From contig NZ_JBGFFE010000008.1 of NCBI RefSeq assembly GCF_041224415.1, positions 45,440 through 109,439 on the forward strand: DNA of 64,000 bases, in the 5' to 3' direction. The stretch is from Clostridium_B lapidicellarium. Lineage in GTDB: Bacteria; Bacillota; Clostridia; Clostridiales; Clostridiaceae. Position numbers and translations under genes: made by a program. Below are positions 1 to 9,247 of the stretch, piece by piece. Numbering within the stretch: position 1 is the first letter of the stretch; each line of letters starts with the position of its first letter. The notes under the pieces are model-generated. The model saw nothing but the letters and a program-made list of their open reading frames with translations. It was not told the DNA's origin and ran no database searches.

Positions 1-82
1 TTGAATAATTTTACTTATGATGTAAAATAGATAAAGAGAGTTTTTATACAAGACTTTTACAATGATCCTAGGAAGTGTTGAA

Positions 83-1936
83 ATGCAAAAAGATAAAAAA
101 CTTGTAATATACGATGTACTTTTTCTGATAGCTTCACTTTATTTTGCTCTGCTGCTCAGATTTGATTTTAATATACCTCCGGAATATATGATATTCTTAA
201 AACTTTCCATTATTCCTGTAGTGATTATAACTTTGATAATGAATAAGATATTCAATCTATATGACAGAATATGGAAATATGCTTCTGTAGAGGAGCTTTT
301 TTCCATAGTATATTCCGTATCTCTGGCCAATCTGATATTTATAATTTACAGCTATCTTATAAATTATAAATTTCTTGAAAACAGGTTCTATAGATTTCCC
401 TATACAGTTCACATAATTTTTTGGATATTGTCAGTGCTTGCACTGGGAGGAATAAGATTTGTATATAGGGTGTCTGAGGATAGAAATAAAGGGGAGTATA
501 AGAATAGGAGAGAAAAAAGACTCCTCATAGTTGGGGCGGGCGATGCTTCAGCCATGCTTATAAGGGAAATAAAAAAACATAAGAATTTTAATTACGATAT
601 AATAGGTCTTATAGACGACGACAGGGCAAAGAAGAAAAAGCTTATAAACGGAATAAAGGTTTTGGGTGGAAGAGATGAAATCCAGAGAATATGTAAGGAC
701 AAAAGTATAGAAGAAATAATAATAGCAATGCCTTCGGCAGATATTAAGACCAAAAGGAAAATTATAAACATATGTAAAACCACAAAATGCAAACTTAAAA
801 CTTTACCCGGAATATATGAAATGATAGATGGAAATGTCAACATGTCCAAAATAAGAGATGTGAACATTGAAGATCTTTTGGGGAGAGAAGAGGTAAAGCT
901 GAACAATGAAAATATAAATAAATACATAAAGGGAAAGGTTATACTTGTAACGGGCGGAGGAGGATCCATTGGCTCTGAACTGTGCAGGCAGATAGCCAGG
1001 TTCGGACCTGGGATGCTTTTAATATTTGACATATATGAGAACAATGTATATGATGTGGAAATGGAATTGAATTATAAATATCCCAAGTTGAATAAAAAAA
1101 TAATTATAGGTTCTATAAGAGATGTGAATAGACTTGAAGATATATTTCAGAAATATAGGCCCCAGGTGGTTTTTCATGCAGCGGCCCACAAGCATGTTCC
1201 GCTTATGGAGAACAATCCTGCTGAAGCGGTTAAAAATAATATAATTGGAACGTACAATGTACTTAAATGCTGTGATAAATTCAAGGTGGGAAGATTTGTG
1301 CAGATAAGCACGGATAAGGCTGTTAATCCAACTAGTGTTATGGGAGCCACTAAGAGATTCTGTGAAATCATGGTGCAGGCTTTTGACGAGGACAGTGAAA
1401 CTGAGTATGTAGCTGTGAGATTTGGAAATGTGCTTGGAAGCAATGGTTCAGTAATTCCACTTTTTAAAAAGCAGATAGCCCATGGAGGTCCTGTGACAGT
1501 AACCCACCCTGAGATAAACAGGTTTTTTATGACTATTCCCGAAGCTGCACAGCTTGTTATTCAGGCAGGTGCTATAGCCCGTGGGGGTGAAATTTTTGTC
1601 CTGGATATGGGTAAACCCGTAAAAATAGTAGATCTGGCAAAGGATCTCATAACTTTATCCGGATATGAACCCGGTGTGGATATAAAGATAAAGTATACTG
1701 GACTCAGGCCGGGAGAAAAGTTGTATGAAGAACCGCTTATGAATGAAGTAGCTTTGACTTCTACAGAACACGATAAAATATTTGTGGAAAAACCAAACAG
1801 GATAGATATGAATTTTGTAGAAAAATCCATAGAGGATTTTGGAAAAGTAGTAAATGGCGATAGAGAACAGGTAATTAAACTTATAGAAGAAAAAGTGCCA
1901 ACTTATAAGAGAAAAAAATATCAAAAGGATGAATAA
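83..1936 (+). CDS. Membrane-anchored nucleotide-sugar dehydratase/epimerase (CapD/WbpM/PglF type)
   Basis: Predicted to convert a UDP-HexNAc to a 4-keto-6-deoxy sugar (or epimerise it) for the surface polysaccharide. The N-terminal third has four hydrophobic segments, then a Rossmann-like domain (VGAGDAS, about residue 150), then an extended SDR domain with the NAD loop VTGGGGSIGSE. As in FlaA1/PglF/WbpM, the usual YxxxK tyrosine is replaced (MGATK), which marks the long dehydratase subfamily. About 617 aa is the normal length for the long form. The start at 83 is chosen over an ATG at 62 because AGGAAG at 70-75 sits 7 bases before it. The stop overlaps the next gene by 8 bases, so the two are probably translationally coupled. 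It opens the visible part of the polysaccharide locus. Substrate cannot be read from the sequence. Confidence 0.85.
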   Translation: MQKDKKLVIYDVLFLIASLYFALLLRFDFNIPPEYMIFLKLSIIPVVIITLIMNKIFNLYDRIWKYASVEELFSIVYSVSLANLIFIIYSYLINYKFLENRFYRFPYTVHIIFWILSVLALGGIRFVYRVSEDRNKGEYKNRREKRLLIVGAGDASAMLIREIKKHKNFNYDIIGLIDDDRAKKKKLINGIKVLGGRDEIQRICKDKSIEEIIIAMPSADIKTKRKIINICKTTKCKLKTLPGIYEMIDGNVNMSKIRDVNIEDLLGREEVKLNNENINKYIKGKVILVTGGGGSIGSELCRQIARFGPGMLLIFDIYENNVYDVEMELNYKYPKLNKKIIIGSIRDVNRLEDIFQKYRPQVVFHAAAHKHVPLMENNPAEAVKNNIIGTYNVLKCCDKFKVGRFVQISTDKAVNPTSVMGATKRFCEIMVQAFDEDSETEYVAVRFGNVLGSNGSVIPLFKKQIAHGGPVTVTHPEINRFFMTIPEAAQLVIQAGAIARGGEIFVLDMGKPVKIVDLAKDLITLSGYEPGVDIKIKYTGLRPGEKLYEEPLMNEVALTSTEHDKIFVEKPNRIDMNFVEKSIEDFGKVVNGDREQVIKLIEEKVPTYKRKKYQKDE

Positions 1937-3122
1937 GACCATGAAGAATGTGCTAGTTATTTCACATATGTATCCTTCACCTATCAATAGTGTTTTGGGT
2001 ATTTTTGTCCATAAGCAGGTTCAGAAACTTATAGGTGAGGGATGCAATGTAAAAGTGGTATGCCCGGTGCCTTATGTTCCAGCTTTTTTAGGTGTAGTAA
2101 AAAAATATAGAGCTTATATTCAGGTTCCGAACAAAGCAGTGCTTGATGGCGTGGAAGTTTTTTACCCCAGATATTTTGAAATTCCCAAGGGAATTTTTTT
2201 ACAGAATTCAGGCTTTTTTATGTATCTTGGGATAAAAAAGACTATAGGTAAAATATATAGGAATTTCAAATTTGATGTCATACATGCCCATACTGCGATA
2301 CCTGTCGGATTTGCCAGTATGATTCTTGATAAAAAGTATAAGGTACCTTTAGTGGTGACAATTCATGGCCAGGATTTTCAATATACTATAAAAAAGAATA
2401 AAAGCTGCAGAAAGAATGTGTTCAGGGTCCTGAAATTTGCAGATAAAATAATAACTGTCAGTAATAAATTGAGGAATGTGATAAAAGAAAAATACCTTTT
2501 AGATAAAACTGTAGTTATAAATAATGGAATTAATCCGGAAGAATATGCCATAGATGAACAAATTGAACTTAAAGGACAGTATGTTATGCTCAGTGTATCA
2601 TCTTTGATAAAAACCAAGGGAATTGATCTGAATATAAATGCATTGTCAAAACTTGTAAAAAAATATCCCAATATCATGTACTATATAATTGGAGACGGCG
2701 AGGAGAGTAAAAATTTAAAGAAACTTGTAATGGATTTGAATCTGAGCAGAAATGTAATTTTTTTGGGGAAATTACCCCATTCGGAGGTGATAAAGTACAT
2801 GTCTTCAAAATGTGATGTATTTTCACTTCCAAGCTGGCAGGAAGGATTTGGCATAGTTTACATAGAGGCGATGAACAATGGCATACCTGTCATTGGTATT
2901 AAAGGACAGGGGATAGAAGATGTCATTGAAGATAGGAAAAACGGTTTTCTAGTCGAACCTAAAGATGTGGATGATCTGGCAGATACCATAGATTATATAT
3001 TGAGTCATAAAGCCGCCGCAAAGAAAATTGGAAAAAATGGGAAAAATACTGTACTCAGTGAATTTACATGGTTTAGAAATGCACAAAAAACTATTGATAT
3101 ATATGATGAAATTATGAGGTGA
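1929..3122 (+). CDS. Glycosyltransferase family 4 (GT-B fold)
   Basis: A cytoplasmic or membrane-associated retaining glycosyltransferase that adds one sugar to the lipid-linked repeat unit. The N-terminal half carries HAHTAIP and TIHGQDFQ, typical of the acceptor-side Rossmann domain. The C-terminal half carries IIGDGEE and the nucleotide-sugar binding EGFGIVYIE (E-x7-E motif), followed by GIPVIG. At 397 aa it is standard for GT4. It begins inside the last codons of the preceding dehydratase. Donor and acceptor sugars are unknown. Confidence 0.88.
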   Translation: MNKTMKNVLVISHMYPSPINSVLGIFVHKQVQKLIGEGCNVKVVCPVPYVPAFLGVVKKYRAYIQVPNKAVLDGVEVFYPRYFEIPKGIFLQNSGFFMYLGIKKTIGKIYRNFKFDVIHAHTAIPVGFASMILDKKYKVPLVVTIHGQDFQYTIKKNKSCRKNVFRVLKFADKIITVSNKLRNVIKEKYLLDKTVVINNGINPEEYAIDEQIELKGQYVMLSVSSLIKTKGIDLNINALSKLVKKYPNIMYYIIGDGEESKNLKKLVMDLNLSRNVIFLGKLPHSEVIKYMSSKCDVFSLPSWQEGFGIVYIEAMNNGIPVIGIKGQGIEDVIEDRKNGFLVEPKDVDDLADTIDYILSHKAAAKKIGKNGKNTVLSEFTWFRNAQKTIDIYDEIMR

Positions 3123-3129
3123 GAAAATT

Positions 3130-4242
3130 TTGAACATTGCTATGCTGCTTACAAATGGATTTGATCCTGATCCCAGAGTTTATAAGGAGGCAAAATCTCT
3201 TACAAAACTGGGACATAAAATCACTATTTTATGTTGGGACAGGGATGGAACATATGTGGATAAACCAGAAGAAAATTTAAATGGTATAAAAATAGTAAGA
3301 TTTTTTGGAGAAGCCCAATATGGTTCCGGATACAGACAGATTTTTAAATTTCTACAATTTAAAAAGGAAGTATATAGCTATCTGAAAAATAAGGATTTTG
3401 AGGCCATTCACTGTCATGATTTTGATGGACTTTTCATAGGGACCGGTGTAAATAGAAAACTTAAATTGAAACTTGTATATGATGAACATGATCTCTTTTA
3501 TATGTATTTTTATAACAGGCCTGGTTTTATAAATAAATTTATTTGCAGGGCAATTGTCTTGATGGAAAGACATCTTCTTAAAAAAGTGAATGCCCATATA
3601 GTTGTTACCCCAAAGATGAAACAGCTTTACAGTAAAATAAGCAAGAATATCTACATAGTAAATAATGCACCTTATAAAAATCTATTTGGGAACATAGAAA
3701 AAGTGCCCAGCTCCAAGCTTAGAATTGGTTTTATAGGGTCGGTGAGATATTATGATGAGATAAAGGCACTCATCGATGCTTCCCAAAAATACAACAAATG
3801 CGTACAGATCATAATCTGCGGAAGAGGAATATATTCTGAACAACTTGCTGAATATTCAAAAAAGTTTTCCAATGTATATATAAGGGGAGTATATCATATA
3901 GATGAGCTTGAAAAATTATATAGAAATATTGATGTGACCTATGCCTTTTACCCGGGAAATACGGCAGCTATATCTATGCCAAATAAATTCTTTGAGAGCA
4001 TAATAACTGAAACTCCAATTATTGCAAATGCTGCAACTGAATTTGGATTTGAGGTTAAAAAGAATAATTTCGGATACGGAATAGATGGAAGTGATCTTAA
4101 AGGAGAATTGGAGGATATAATAGGAAGGTTTGTGGAGAACCCGCATGAAAAGGAAAAGATGATTGGCAGTATGAGAAAAATGAAAGATAATTATTTCTGG
4201 GAATCGAATGAACCTACGTTAAGTAGAATATATGGCAGATGA
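3130..4242 (+). CDS. Glycosyltransferase family 4-like protein
   Basis: A second GT-B type transferase of the locus, 370 aa. The N-terminal part has LTNGFDPDPRVYKEAKSL and IHCHDFDGL, which resemble the Glyco_trans_4-like N-terminal domain. The C-terminal half is divergent: the E-x7-E position reads around MPNKFFESIITETPIIAN rather than the canonical EGFGxxxxE. It probably still binds a nucleotide sugar, but its specificity is open. The start is a TTG at 3130 with GAGGTGAG (3117-3124) just upstream. It follows the preceding GT4 by only 7 bases, so they are co-transcribed. Confidence 0.8.
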   Translation: MNIAMLLTNGFDPDPRVYKEAKSLTKLGHKITILCWDRDGTYVDKPEENLNGIKIVRFFGEAQYGSGYRQIFKFLQFKKEVYSYLKNKDFEAIHCHDFDGLFIGTGVNRKLKLKLVYDEHDLFYMYFYNRPGFINKFICRAIVLMERHLLKKVNAHIVVTPKMKQLYSKISKNIYIVNNAPYKNLFGNIEKVPSSKLRIGFIGSVRYYDEIKALIDASQKYNKCVQIIICGRGIYSEQLAEYSKKFSNVYIRGVYHIDELEKLYRNIDVTYAFYPGNTAAISMPNKFFESIITETPIIANAATEFGFEVKKNNFGYGIDGSDLKGELEDIIGRFVENPHEKEKMIGSMRKMKDNYFWESNEPTLSRIYGR

Positions 4243-4291
4243 TTTACAGCGGCGGGAGAACCACCTGATAAAAGATTAAGAGGAGATTTGT

Positions 4292-5278
4292 ATGTGTAAC
4301 AGAAATTCAGTTTCAATAATAATTCCAGTATATAATGAGGAAATGTATATAGAAAAATGTCTTAAATCCATAGTGGATCAGACTTATGAAAACATTATTG
4401 AGATATTGGTATTAGATGGAATGTCTACAGATTCTACGAGGGATATAATAGGGAAATTTACCAATGAAAAATTGCTGCTGATAGATAATGAGAAGAAAAT
4501 TCAATCTGCGGCACTCAACAAGGGGATAAAAATGGCAAGGGGAGACATAGTTGTGAGGGTTGACGCCCACGCGATCTACGATAAGAATTATGTTGGCCAG
4601 TGTGTAAAAACCCTGAATAGAATGAAATCGCAAAAAGTTGTAAATGTGGGAGGACCCACATATCTTTTGAGATCAAAATCCTATATAGAGAATTGTATAG
4701 TTTTTTTACATGAAAGTAAGTTTGGCATAGGGGTTGCCAAGTTCAGGCAGAAAGATTATGAGGGTTTTGTTGATACCGTCTGGAACGGGGCGTTTTGGAG
4801 ATGGATATTTGATGAAATAGGTTTTTATAATGAGAATTTATCCAGAAGTGAAGATAATGATTTAAACAACAGGATACTGAGGGCTGGATATAAAATATAC
4901 CAGAACAAAGATATAATTTCCTATTACAGGCCCAGGAGCAGCGTAGGAAAAATAATCTCCCAGAATTTTAAAAATGGAGAGGCCATAGGCGGCTCTATTG
5001 TAAATAATAGAGAAATAGTTAGAATAAGGCACCTTGTTCCTCTTGTATTTTTTTTGACCATAGTGATATTTGGGATAACTTATAAGTTTTTTCTTGTAAG
5101 TAGAATTATAGAGATTCTGGCTCTGGCCAGTTATTTTGCAGTGGATATTCTGGAATCCATGAATATAGGGATAAGAAATGGAATAAGATATATGCCCTGC
5201 ATGTTTGTACTGTTTTTTTTGCTGCATATAGCTTACGGATTGGGAACTATATGTGGATTCTTTAAATCAATTGAATAA
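4292..5278 (+). CDS. Glycosyltransferase family 2, membrane-associated
   Basis: An inverting GT-A transferase of 328 aa. It opens with the GT2 signature SIIIPVYNEE and has LDGMSTDSTRD and RVDAHA in the nucleotide-binding/DxD region. SRSEDNDLNNR (about residue 190) is the acceptor-side acidic motif of ExoA-like enzymes. Two hydrophobic segments at the C-terminus (about residues 250-325) would hold it on the membrane near the growing lipid-linked oligosaccharide. AGGAG at 4281-4285 precedes the ATG. It resembles succinoglycan-type ExoA transferases by layout; the actual sugar is unknown. Confidence 0.87.
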   Translation: MCNRNSVSIIIPVYNEEMYIEKCLKSIVDQTYENIIEILVLDGMSTDSTRDIIGKFTNEKLLLIDNEKKIQSAALNKGIKMARGDIVVRVDAHAIYDKNYVGQCVKTLNRMKSQKVVNVGGPTYLLRSKSYIENCIVFLHESKFGIGVAKFRQKDYEGFVDTVWNGAFWRWIFDEIGFYNENLSRSEDNDLNNRILRAGYKIYQNKDIISYYRPRSSVGKIISQNFKNGEAIGGSIVNNREIVRIRHLVPLVFFLTIVIFGITYKFFLVSRIIEILALASYFAVDILESMNIGIRNGIRYMPCMFVLFFLLHIAYGLGTICGFFKSIE

Positions 5279-5291
5279 GGAGGTCCGCTTG

Positions 5292-6581
5292 ATGATAGAT
5301 GAAATTTATGACAGGCAAAGCAGAAACGGAAAAATATTGTCTGTTGCAGTATACCTGCTTATAGTAGCAGGATTGACTGTAGGATACATATGTTCCATTA
5401 AATATTATAAATCTTTTAATTTTGTAATAAACTCTGGAATTCTTAGAAGGGCGCTTGTCATGCTCCCGCTGGTGATAGCTGTAATTTATACCGTTGTATT
5501 TTTACTGCCAAACAGAATCCAGGGCCTTACCAGTTTGTATTGGTTCTTATTTTTGTTTCTCAGTATTACCCCCCTTTTAGTTGTTTACACTATGAGCGGT
5601 CTTGGAGAAAGCAAAAATTCGGGAATATACATATATATAATAACTGCGGCTGCCGTTATTGGAGTGATTTTGGTAAGTAGGATGAATTTTAAGATACCGC
5701 AGATATCAGTAAAACCCAGGGTTTTTTGGATAGGTGTTGTGGGATTCATGATTATTGGTTATTCCTATTTGATATATAAATTGGGACTTCCAACCAGAAT
5801 ATTGGAATCCTTTCAAAATGTATATGCTGTAAGGTTAAATTATAGACAAGAAGCGGGAAGGCTTACAGATTATTTTGTCCAATGGCTTGGAAACATAATA
5901 AATCCTTTTATACTTGCTTATTTTATCTATAAGAAAAAATATAAGTTCGCGATTATACCTGTTGCATTACAAGTTGTTTTATATGGATATGCAGCTTATA
6001 AAAGTCAGTTTGCAGTACTGCTTTTAGCTCCATTTTTTGGAATGATATTGAGGTACGGCATAAAGAGAAGTTTGATTGAAAAGATGATGGCACTTGCCGT
6101 AATACTTGGCCTTGCTGCTTTCTTCCTCAAAAAATTGTCAATATATCTTCTTGTAATAATAAGAATATTTCTGTGGCCTTCCCTTATAGCACTGGAATAC
6201 TATGATTTTTTCTGGATGTATCCCAAGATGCTTTTATCCCAGAGCATACTAGGTCACTTTTTTAAGAATATATACAACATGGACCCTAATTTTTATATGG
6301 CAACGGTCTATTATGGAAGGCCCGACATGAGGCTCAACGTGACGTGGTATGGAGACGCCTATATGAATTTTGGCATTGTAGGGGTAATTCTATTTTCAAT
6401 ACTTCTCTATTTTATAATGATAATAATTAAATCTGTGGAAACCAAGAATATATTTCTGGTAGGTACAATTTTATTTGGCGGAATAATGGCTTTATTTAAT
6501 GGACCCATACTTACTACACTGCTTACGAATGGACTTGGGCTTGGACTTGTTTTGGCCTATTTGCTTCCAAAAGAGCTTTAA
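5292..6581 (+). CDS. Oligosaccharide repeat-unit polymerase-like membrane protein (Wzy type)
   Basis: A very hydrophobic protein of about 429 aa with roughly ten to twelve predicted membrane segments and one larger extracytoplasmic loop (about residues 310-370, with the pattern YYGRPDMRLNVTWYGDAYMNFG). The late loop with conserved-looking aromatic and arginine residues is like Wzy/oligosaccharide polymerases, which join flipped repeat units outside the membrane. The start at 5292 is preferred over an in-frame ATG at 5253 because AAGGAGGT at about 5277-5284 is placed for 5292, and the earlier start would overlap the previous gene. Assignment rests on topology and context, since this family has little sequence conservation. 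Confidence 0.7.
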   Translation: MIDEIYDRQSRNGKILSVAVYLLIVAGLTVGYICSIKYYKSFNFVINSGILRRALVMLPLVIAVIYTVVFLLPNRIQGLTSLYWFLFLFLSITPLLVVYTMSGLGESKNSGIYIYIITAAAVIGVILVSRMNFKIPQISVKPRVFWIGVVGFMIIGYSYLIYKLGLPTRILESFQNVYAVRLNYRQEAGRLTDYFVQWLGNIINPFILAYFIYKKKYKFAIIPVALQVVLYGYAAYKSQFAVLLLAPFFGMILRYGIKRSLIEKMMALAVILGLAAFFLKKLSIYLLVIIRIFLWPSLIALEYYDFFWMYPKMLLSQSILGHFFKNIYNMDPNFYMATVYYGRPDMRLNVTWYGDAYMNFGIVGVILFSILLYFIMIIIKSVETKNIFLVGTILFGGIMALFNGPILTTLLTNGLGLGLVLAYLLPKEL

Positions 6582-6605
6582 CTATTTGATTCTGGGAGGT
6601 AACAC

Positions 6606-7595
6606 ATGATAAAGAAGTACTATAAAGATATGGATATAGCTAGGGGGATAGGTATATTTTTAGTAGTTCTAGGACATTCTTTCCCTGATTCGCAGTTCAA
6701 TAACAGCAATTTTTATGCATATATATATAAACTTATATATTCTTTTCATATGCCATTTTTTTTCATTATATCAGGGTTTTTTGCCTATAAGATATATGAA
6801 ATAGAGAATTTAAAGGGTTATGGCTCTTATGTATATAAAAAGATAAAGAGGCTGATGGTTCCATATTTTACAGTTTCGCTGGTGGCAGTTCCCATAAAAT
6901 TATACATGAATAATTTTGCTGCACGCCCTGTCAAATTGAACAGTCTTATAATAAATATACTTTTTTATCCGCTTGATATTCCAATACAGTATTTTTGGTT
7001 TATCTATACGCTGTTTTTCATATTCGTAGCAGCTCCTATTTTTAGCAAAATACCAGTTCGTATGGCACTTTTGATAACTTTGGTTCTGAATCTTGTTTTC
7101 ACAAAACAGGTTGGTTTATTTTATATATATGGAATAATACATTATCTGTTTTATTTCTTTTTTGGTATTTATTTGAGAACTGTTTATGACAAATGGAATA
7201 ATATTGAGAATAGAAATAAATATATAGTGATTACAGTATTTTCATTATTTCTTATAACTTTGAATATTTTTGATGTGAGAAAGGCTATATATCCCTATTA
7301 TAATTTATTGACGGCCCTTCTTGGAAGCAGTATATTTCTGCTGGTATCCCAGCTTATGGTCAACTCTTCAATGGGAGAGCTGTTCAGGAGATTGGGAAGA
7401 TACAGCTATGATGTATATTTATTGTCATGGTTCTTTCAAACAGGAGCCAGAGTTTTATTTTACCAGATGTTCAAATTTAATTACAGCGTGGTAATTGTAA
7501 TAATGCTCTTTATAGGTTTTATGCCCATATTGATGTCCAAATTGATATTTGACAGAATACCTGTATTGGGAAAGATATTTTTAGGCCGCAAATAA
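6606..7595 (+). CDS. Acyltransferase family 3 membrane protein (OafA/WecH-like)
   Basis: A 329-aa multi-pass membrane protein with the start typical of the acyltransferase-3 family: a DMDIARGIGIFLVVLGHS motif with the conserved ARG and GH, then FHMPFFFIISGFF. About ten hydrophobic segments follow. The family moves acyl groups (often O-acetyl) onto surface sugars. It follows the polymerase gene by 24 bases with GGGAGG before the ATG. It probably decorates the repeat unit; substrate unknown. Confidence 0.85.
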   Translation: MIKKYYKDMDIARGIGIFLVVLGHSFPDSQFNNSNFYAYIYKLIYSFHMPFFFIISGFFAYKIYEIENLKGYGSYVYKKIKRLMVPYFTVSLVAVPIKLYMNNFAARPVKLNSLIINILFYPLDIPIQYFWFIYTLFFIFVAAPIFSKIPVRMALLITLVLNLVFTKQVGLFYIYGIIHYLFYFFFGIYLRTVYDKWNNIENRNKYIVITVFSLFLITLNIFDVRKAIYPYYNLLTALLGSSIFLLVSQLMVNSSMGELFRRLGRYSYDVYLLSWFFQTGARVLFYQMFKFNYSVVIVIMLFIGFMPILMSKLIFDRIPVLGKIFLGRK

Positions 7596-7596
7596 A

Positions 7597-7625
7597 TTGT
7601 ATATAAAATTAATTAGTGATAAAAT
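7597..7625 (+). promoter_or_regulatory. Possible sigma-A promoter before the first flippase gene
   Basis: TTGTAT (7597-7602) and TAAAAT (7620-7625) are separated by 17 bases in the 68-base gap before the flippase start. It would give internal transcription within the polysaccharide locus. Seen by eye only in AT-rich DNA. Confidence 0.35.
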
Positions 7626-7663
7626 ACTTAAAGTAAGTGCAGTTAATTATTTTGGAGGAAAAC

Positions 7664-9202
7664 ATGGAAAGTAATAAGCTTGTAAAGTCTGCTGGTGTGG
7701 TAATGGTTATTTCAATGGCAAGTAGAGTCTTGGGCTTTGTGAGAGATGCTCTTATTGTAAGTGTTTTTGGTGCTTCTGTTAGTTCGGATGCTTACACTAT
7801 GTCACTTGCAATACCCAATCTCATGTTTAATTTATTCGGCCTTGCCATTACTACAACTTTTATTCCGATACTCAGTGAATGTTACAGTAAAGATGGCAAA
7901 GATGAAATGTTCAGATTTGCCAATTACATAATGAATATATTGATGATCATATCCTTATTTTTGTGTGTCCTGGGATGGATATTTACCGACGACATTGTAA
8001 ATATAATTGCCAGCTTTACAGGAGAACGATATAATTTAACTGTGTTTTTGACAAAAATAAGTATGATAAATATACTTTTCCTGAGTTTGAACAGCGGGTA
8101 CACTGCAATACTTCAAACTTTGGATGATTTTACTGCTCCCGCCTTAGTGGGAATAGTGATGAATATACCTATAATATTGTACATATTGACCGGAACACAT
8201 TATGGAATAGTGGGACTTACAGTGGCAACTATGATTGGAAATGGGCTTCAAATAGTTATACAGATTCCGTGGCTTATAAAAAACAACTACAGGTACAGCT
8301 TTAAAATAGATTTTAAGGAACCCAGGATAAAAAAAATGATGTCGCTTATCACACCGGTCATTATTGGAACGGGTGTAAATCAGGTCAATGAAATTGTTCA
8401 GAAAAGAATGGCATCAGGTCTTGCAATTGGCAGCATAGTGGCACTTGATTATGCAAATAAAATGAATATGCTTGTATATTTTACCTTTGCTTCTGCCATA
8501 GTGACAGTGATTTTTCCTTCACTTTCCAGGGATGTAAGTACTAAAAATTTCAATGAATTTAAATATCACATAAGTTCCGCGGTGAATAACATAAATATTA
8601 TAGTTATTCCTGCAGTCGTAGGTCTGCTTATATTGAGAGTCCCCATAATAAGTGTTCTTTTTATGCACGGTGCTTTTAATAAATCAGCAGTTGATATGAC
8701 AGCGGAAGCTCTTTTTTTCCTGGTTTCAGGATTGGTATTCTGGGGAATAAGGGATGTTTTCAACAGATCCTTTTATGCACTGCAGGATACAATAACACCC
8801 ATGATAAACGGGGCCATAGGAATAGGGGTAAACATAGTGATGAGCATTATGCTTGTAAAAAGGATGGGAATAGGAGGACTGACTCTTGCTACCACCATTT
8901 CTGCTTTTGTGAGCTGTGTGCTTTTGGTCAAGGATCTCAGAAAGAGAGTTGGAAGTGTAAATGGTGTTAACATGTTTATGGTTGGAGGCAAGATAACAGC
9001 TTCAGCATCTGTTATGGGAATATGCATATTTTTCATATATCGTTTTTTAGGAAATTTTCTAGTTGGATTCAAAGGACAGCTTATTATAATAATCATCTGC
9101 ATAGTTACTGCAGTGGGAATTTATGTTCTGATGCTGATATTATTGAAAGTGAAGGAACTTACAAATATAATCAATATGATTAAAAGTAAATTTAAAAGAT
9201 AG
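7664..9202 (+). CDS. MurJ/MviN-family lipid flippase, first copy
   Basis: A polytopic MOP-superfamily protein with about 14 hydrophobic segments. It has the MurJ-like opening SRVLGFVRDALI and later RDVFNRSFYALQDTITP, which are hallmarks of the MviN/MurJ branch. MurJ proteins flip undecaprenyl-linked precursors; inside a polysaccharide cluster the family can serve as a Wzx-like flippase. The GTG at 7637 is rejected as a start because GGAGG at 7654-7658 is spaced for ATG 7664, giving 512 aa. A second, related copy lies at 17297-18847. Whether this one handles lipid II or the polysaccharide unit cannot be decided from sequence. Confidence 0.88.
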   Translation: MESNKLVKSAGVVMVISMASRVLGFVRDALIVSVFGASVSSDAYTMSLAIPNLMFNLFGLAITTTFIPILSECYSKDGKDEMFRFANYIMNILMIISLFLCVLGWIFTDDIVNIIASFTGERYNLTVFLTKISMINILFLSLNSGYTAILQTLDDFTAPALVGIVMNIPIILYILTGTHYGIVGLTVATMIGNGLQIVIQIPWLIKNNYRYSFKIDFKEPRIKKMMSLITPVIIGTGVNQVNEIVQKRMASGLAIGSIVALDYANKMNMLVYFTFASAIVTVIFPSLSRDVSTKNFNEFKYHISSAVNNINIIVIPAVVGLLILRVPIISVLFMHGAFNKSAVDMTAEALFFLVSGLVFWGIRDVFNRSFYALQDTITPMINGAIGIGVNIVMSIMLVKRMGIGGLTLATTISAFVSCVLLVKDLRKRVGSVNGVNMFMVGGKITASASVMGICIFFIYRFLGNFLVGFKGQLIIIIICIVTAVGIYVLMLILLKVKELTNIINMIKSKFKR

Positions 9203-9247
9203 ATTCAGATATATTATCAATGCGGTGAAAAGGAGAATAGAGTTCTA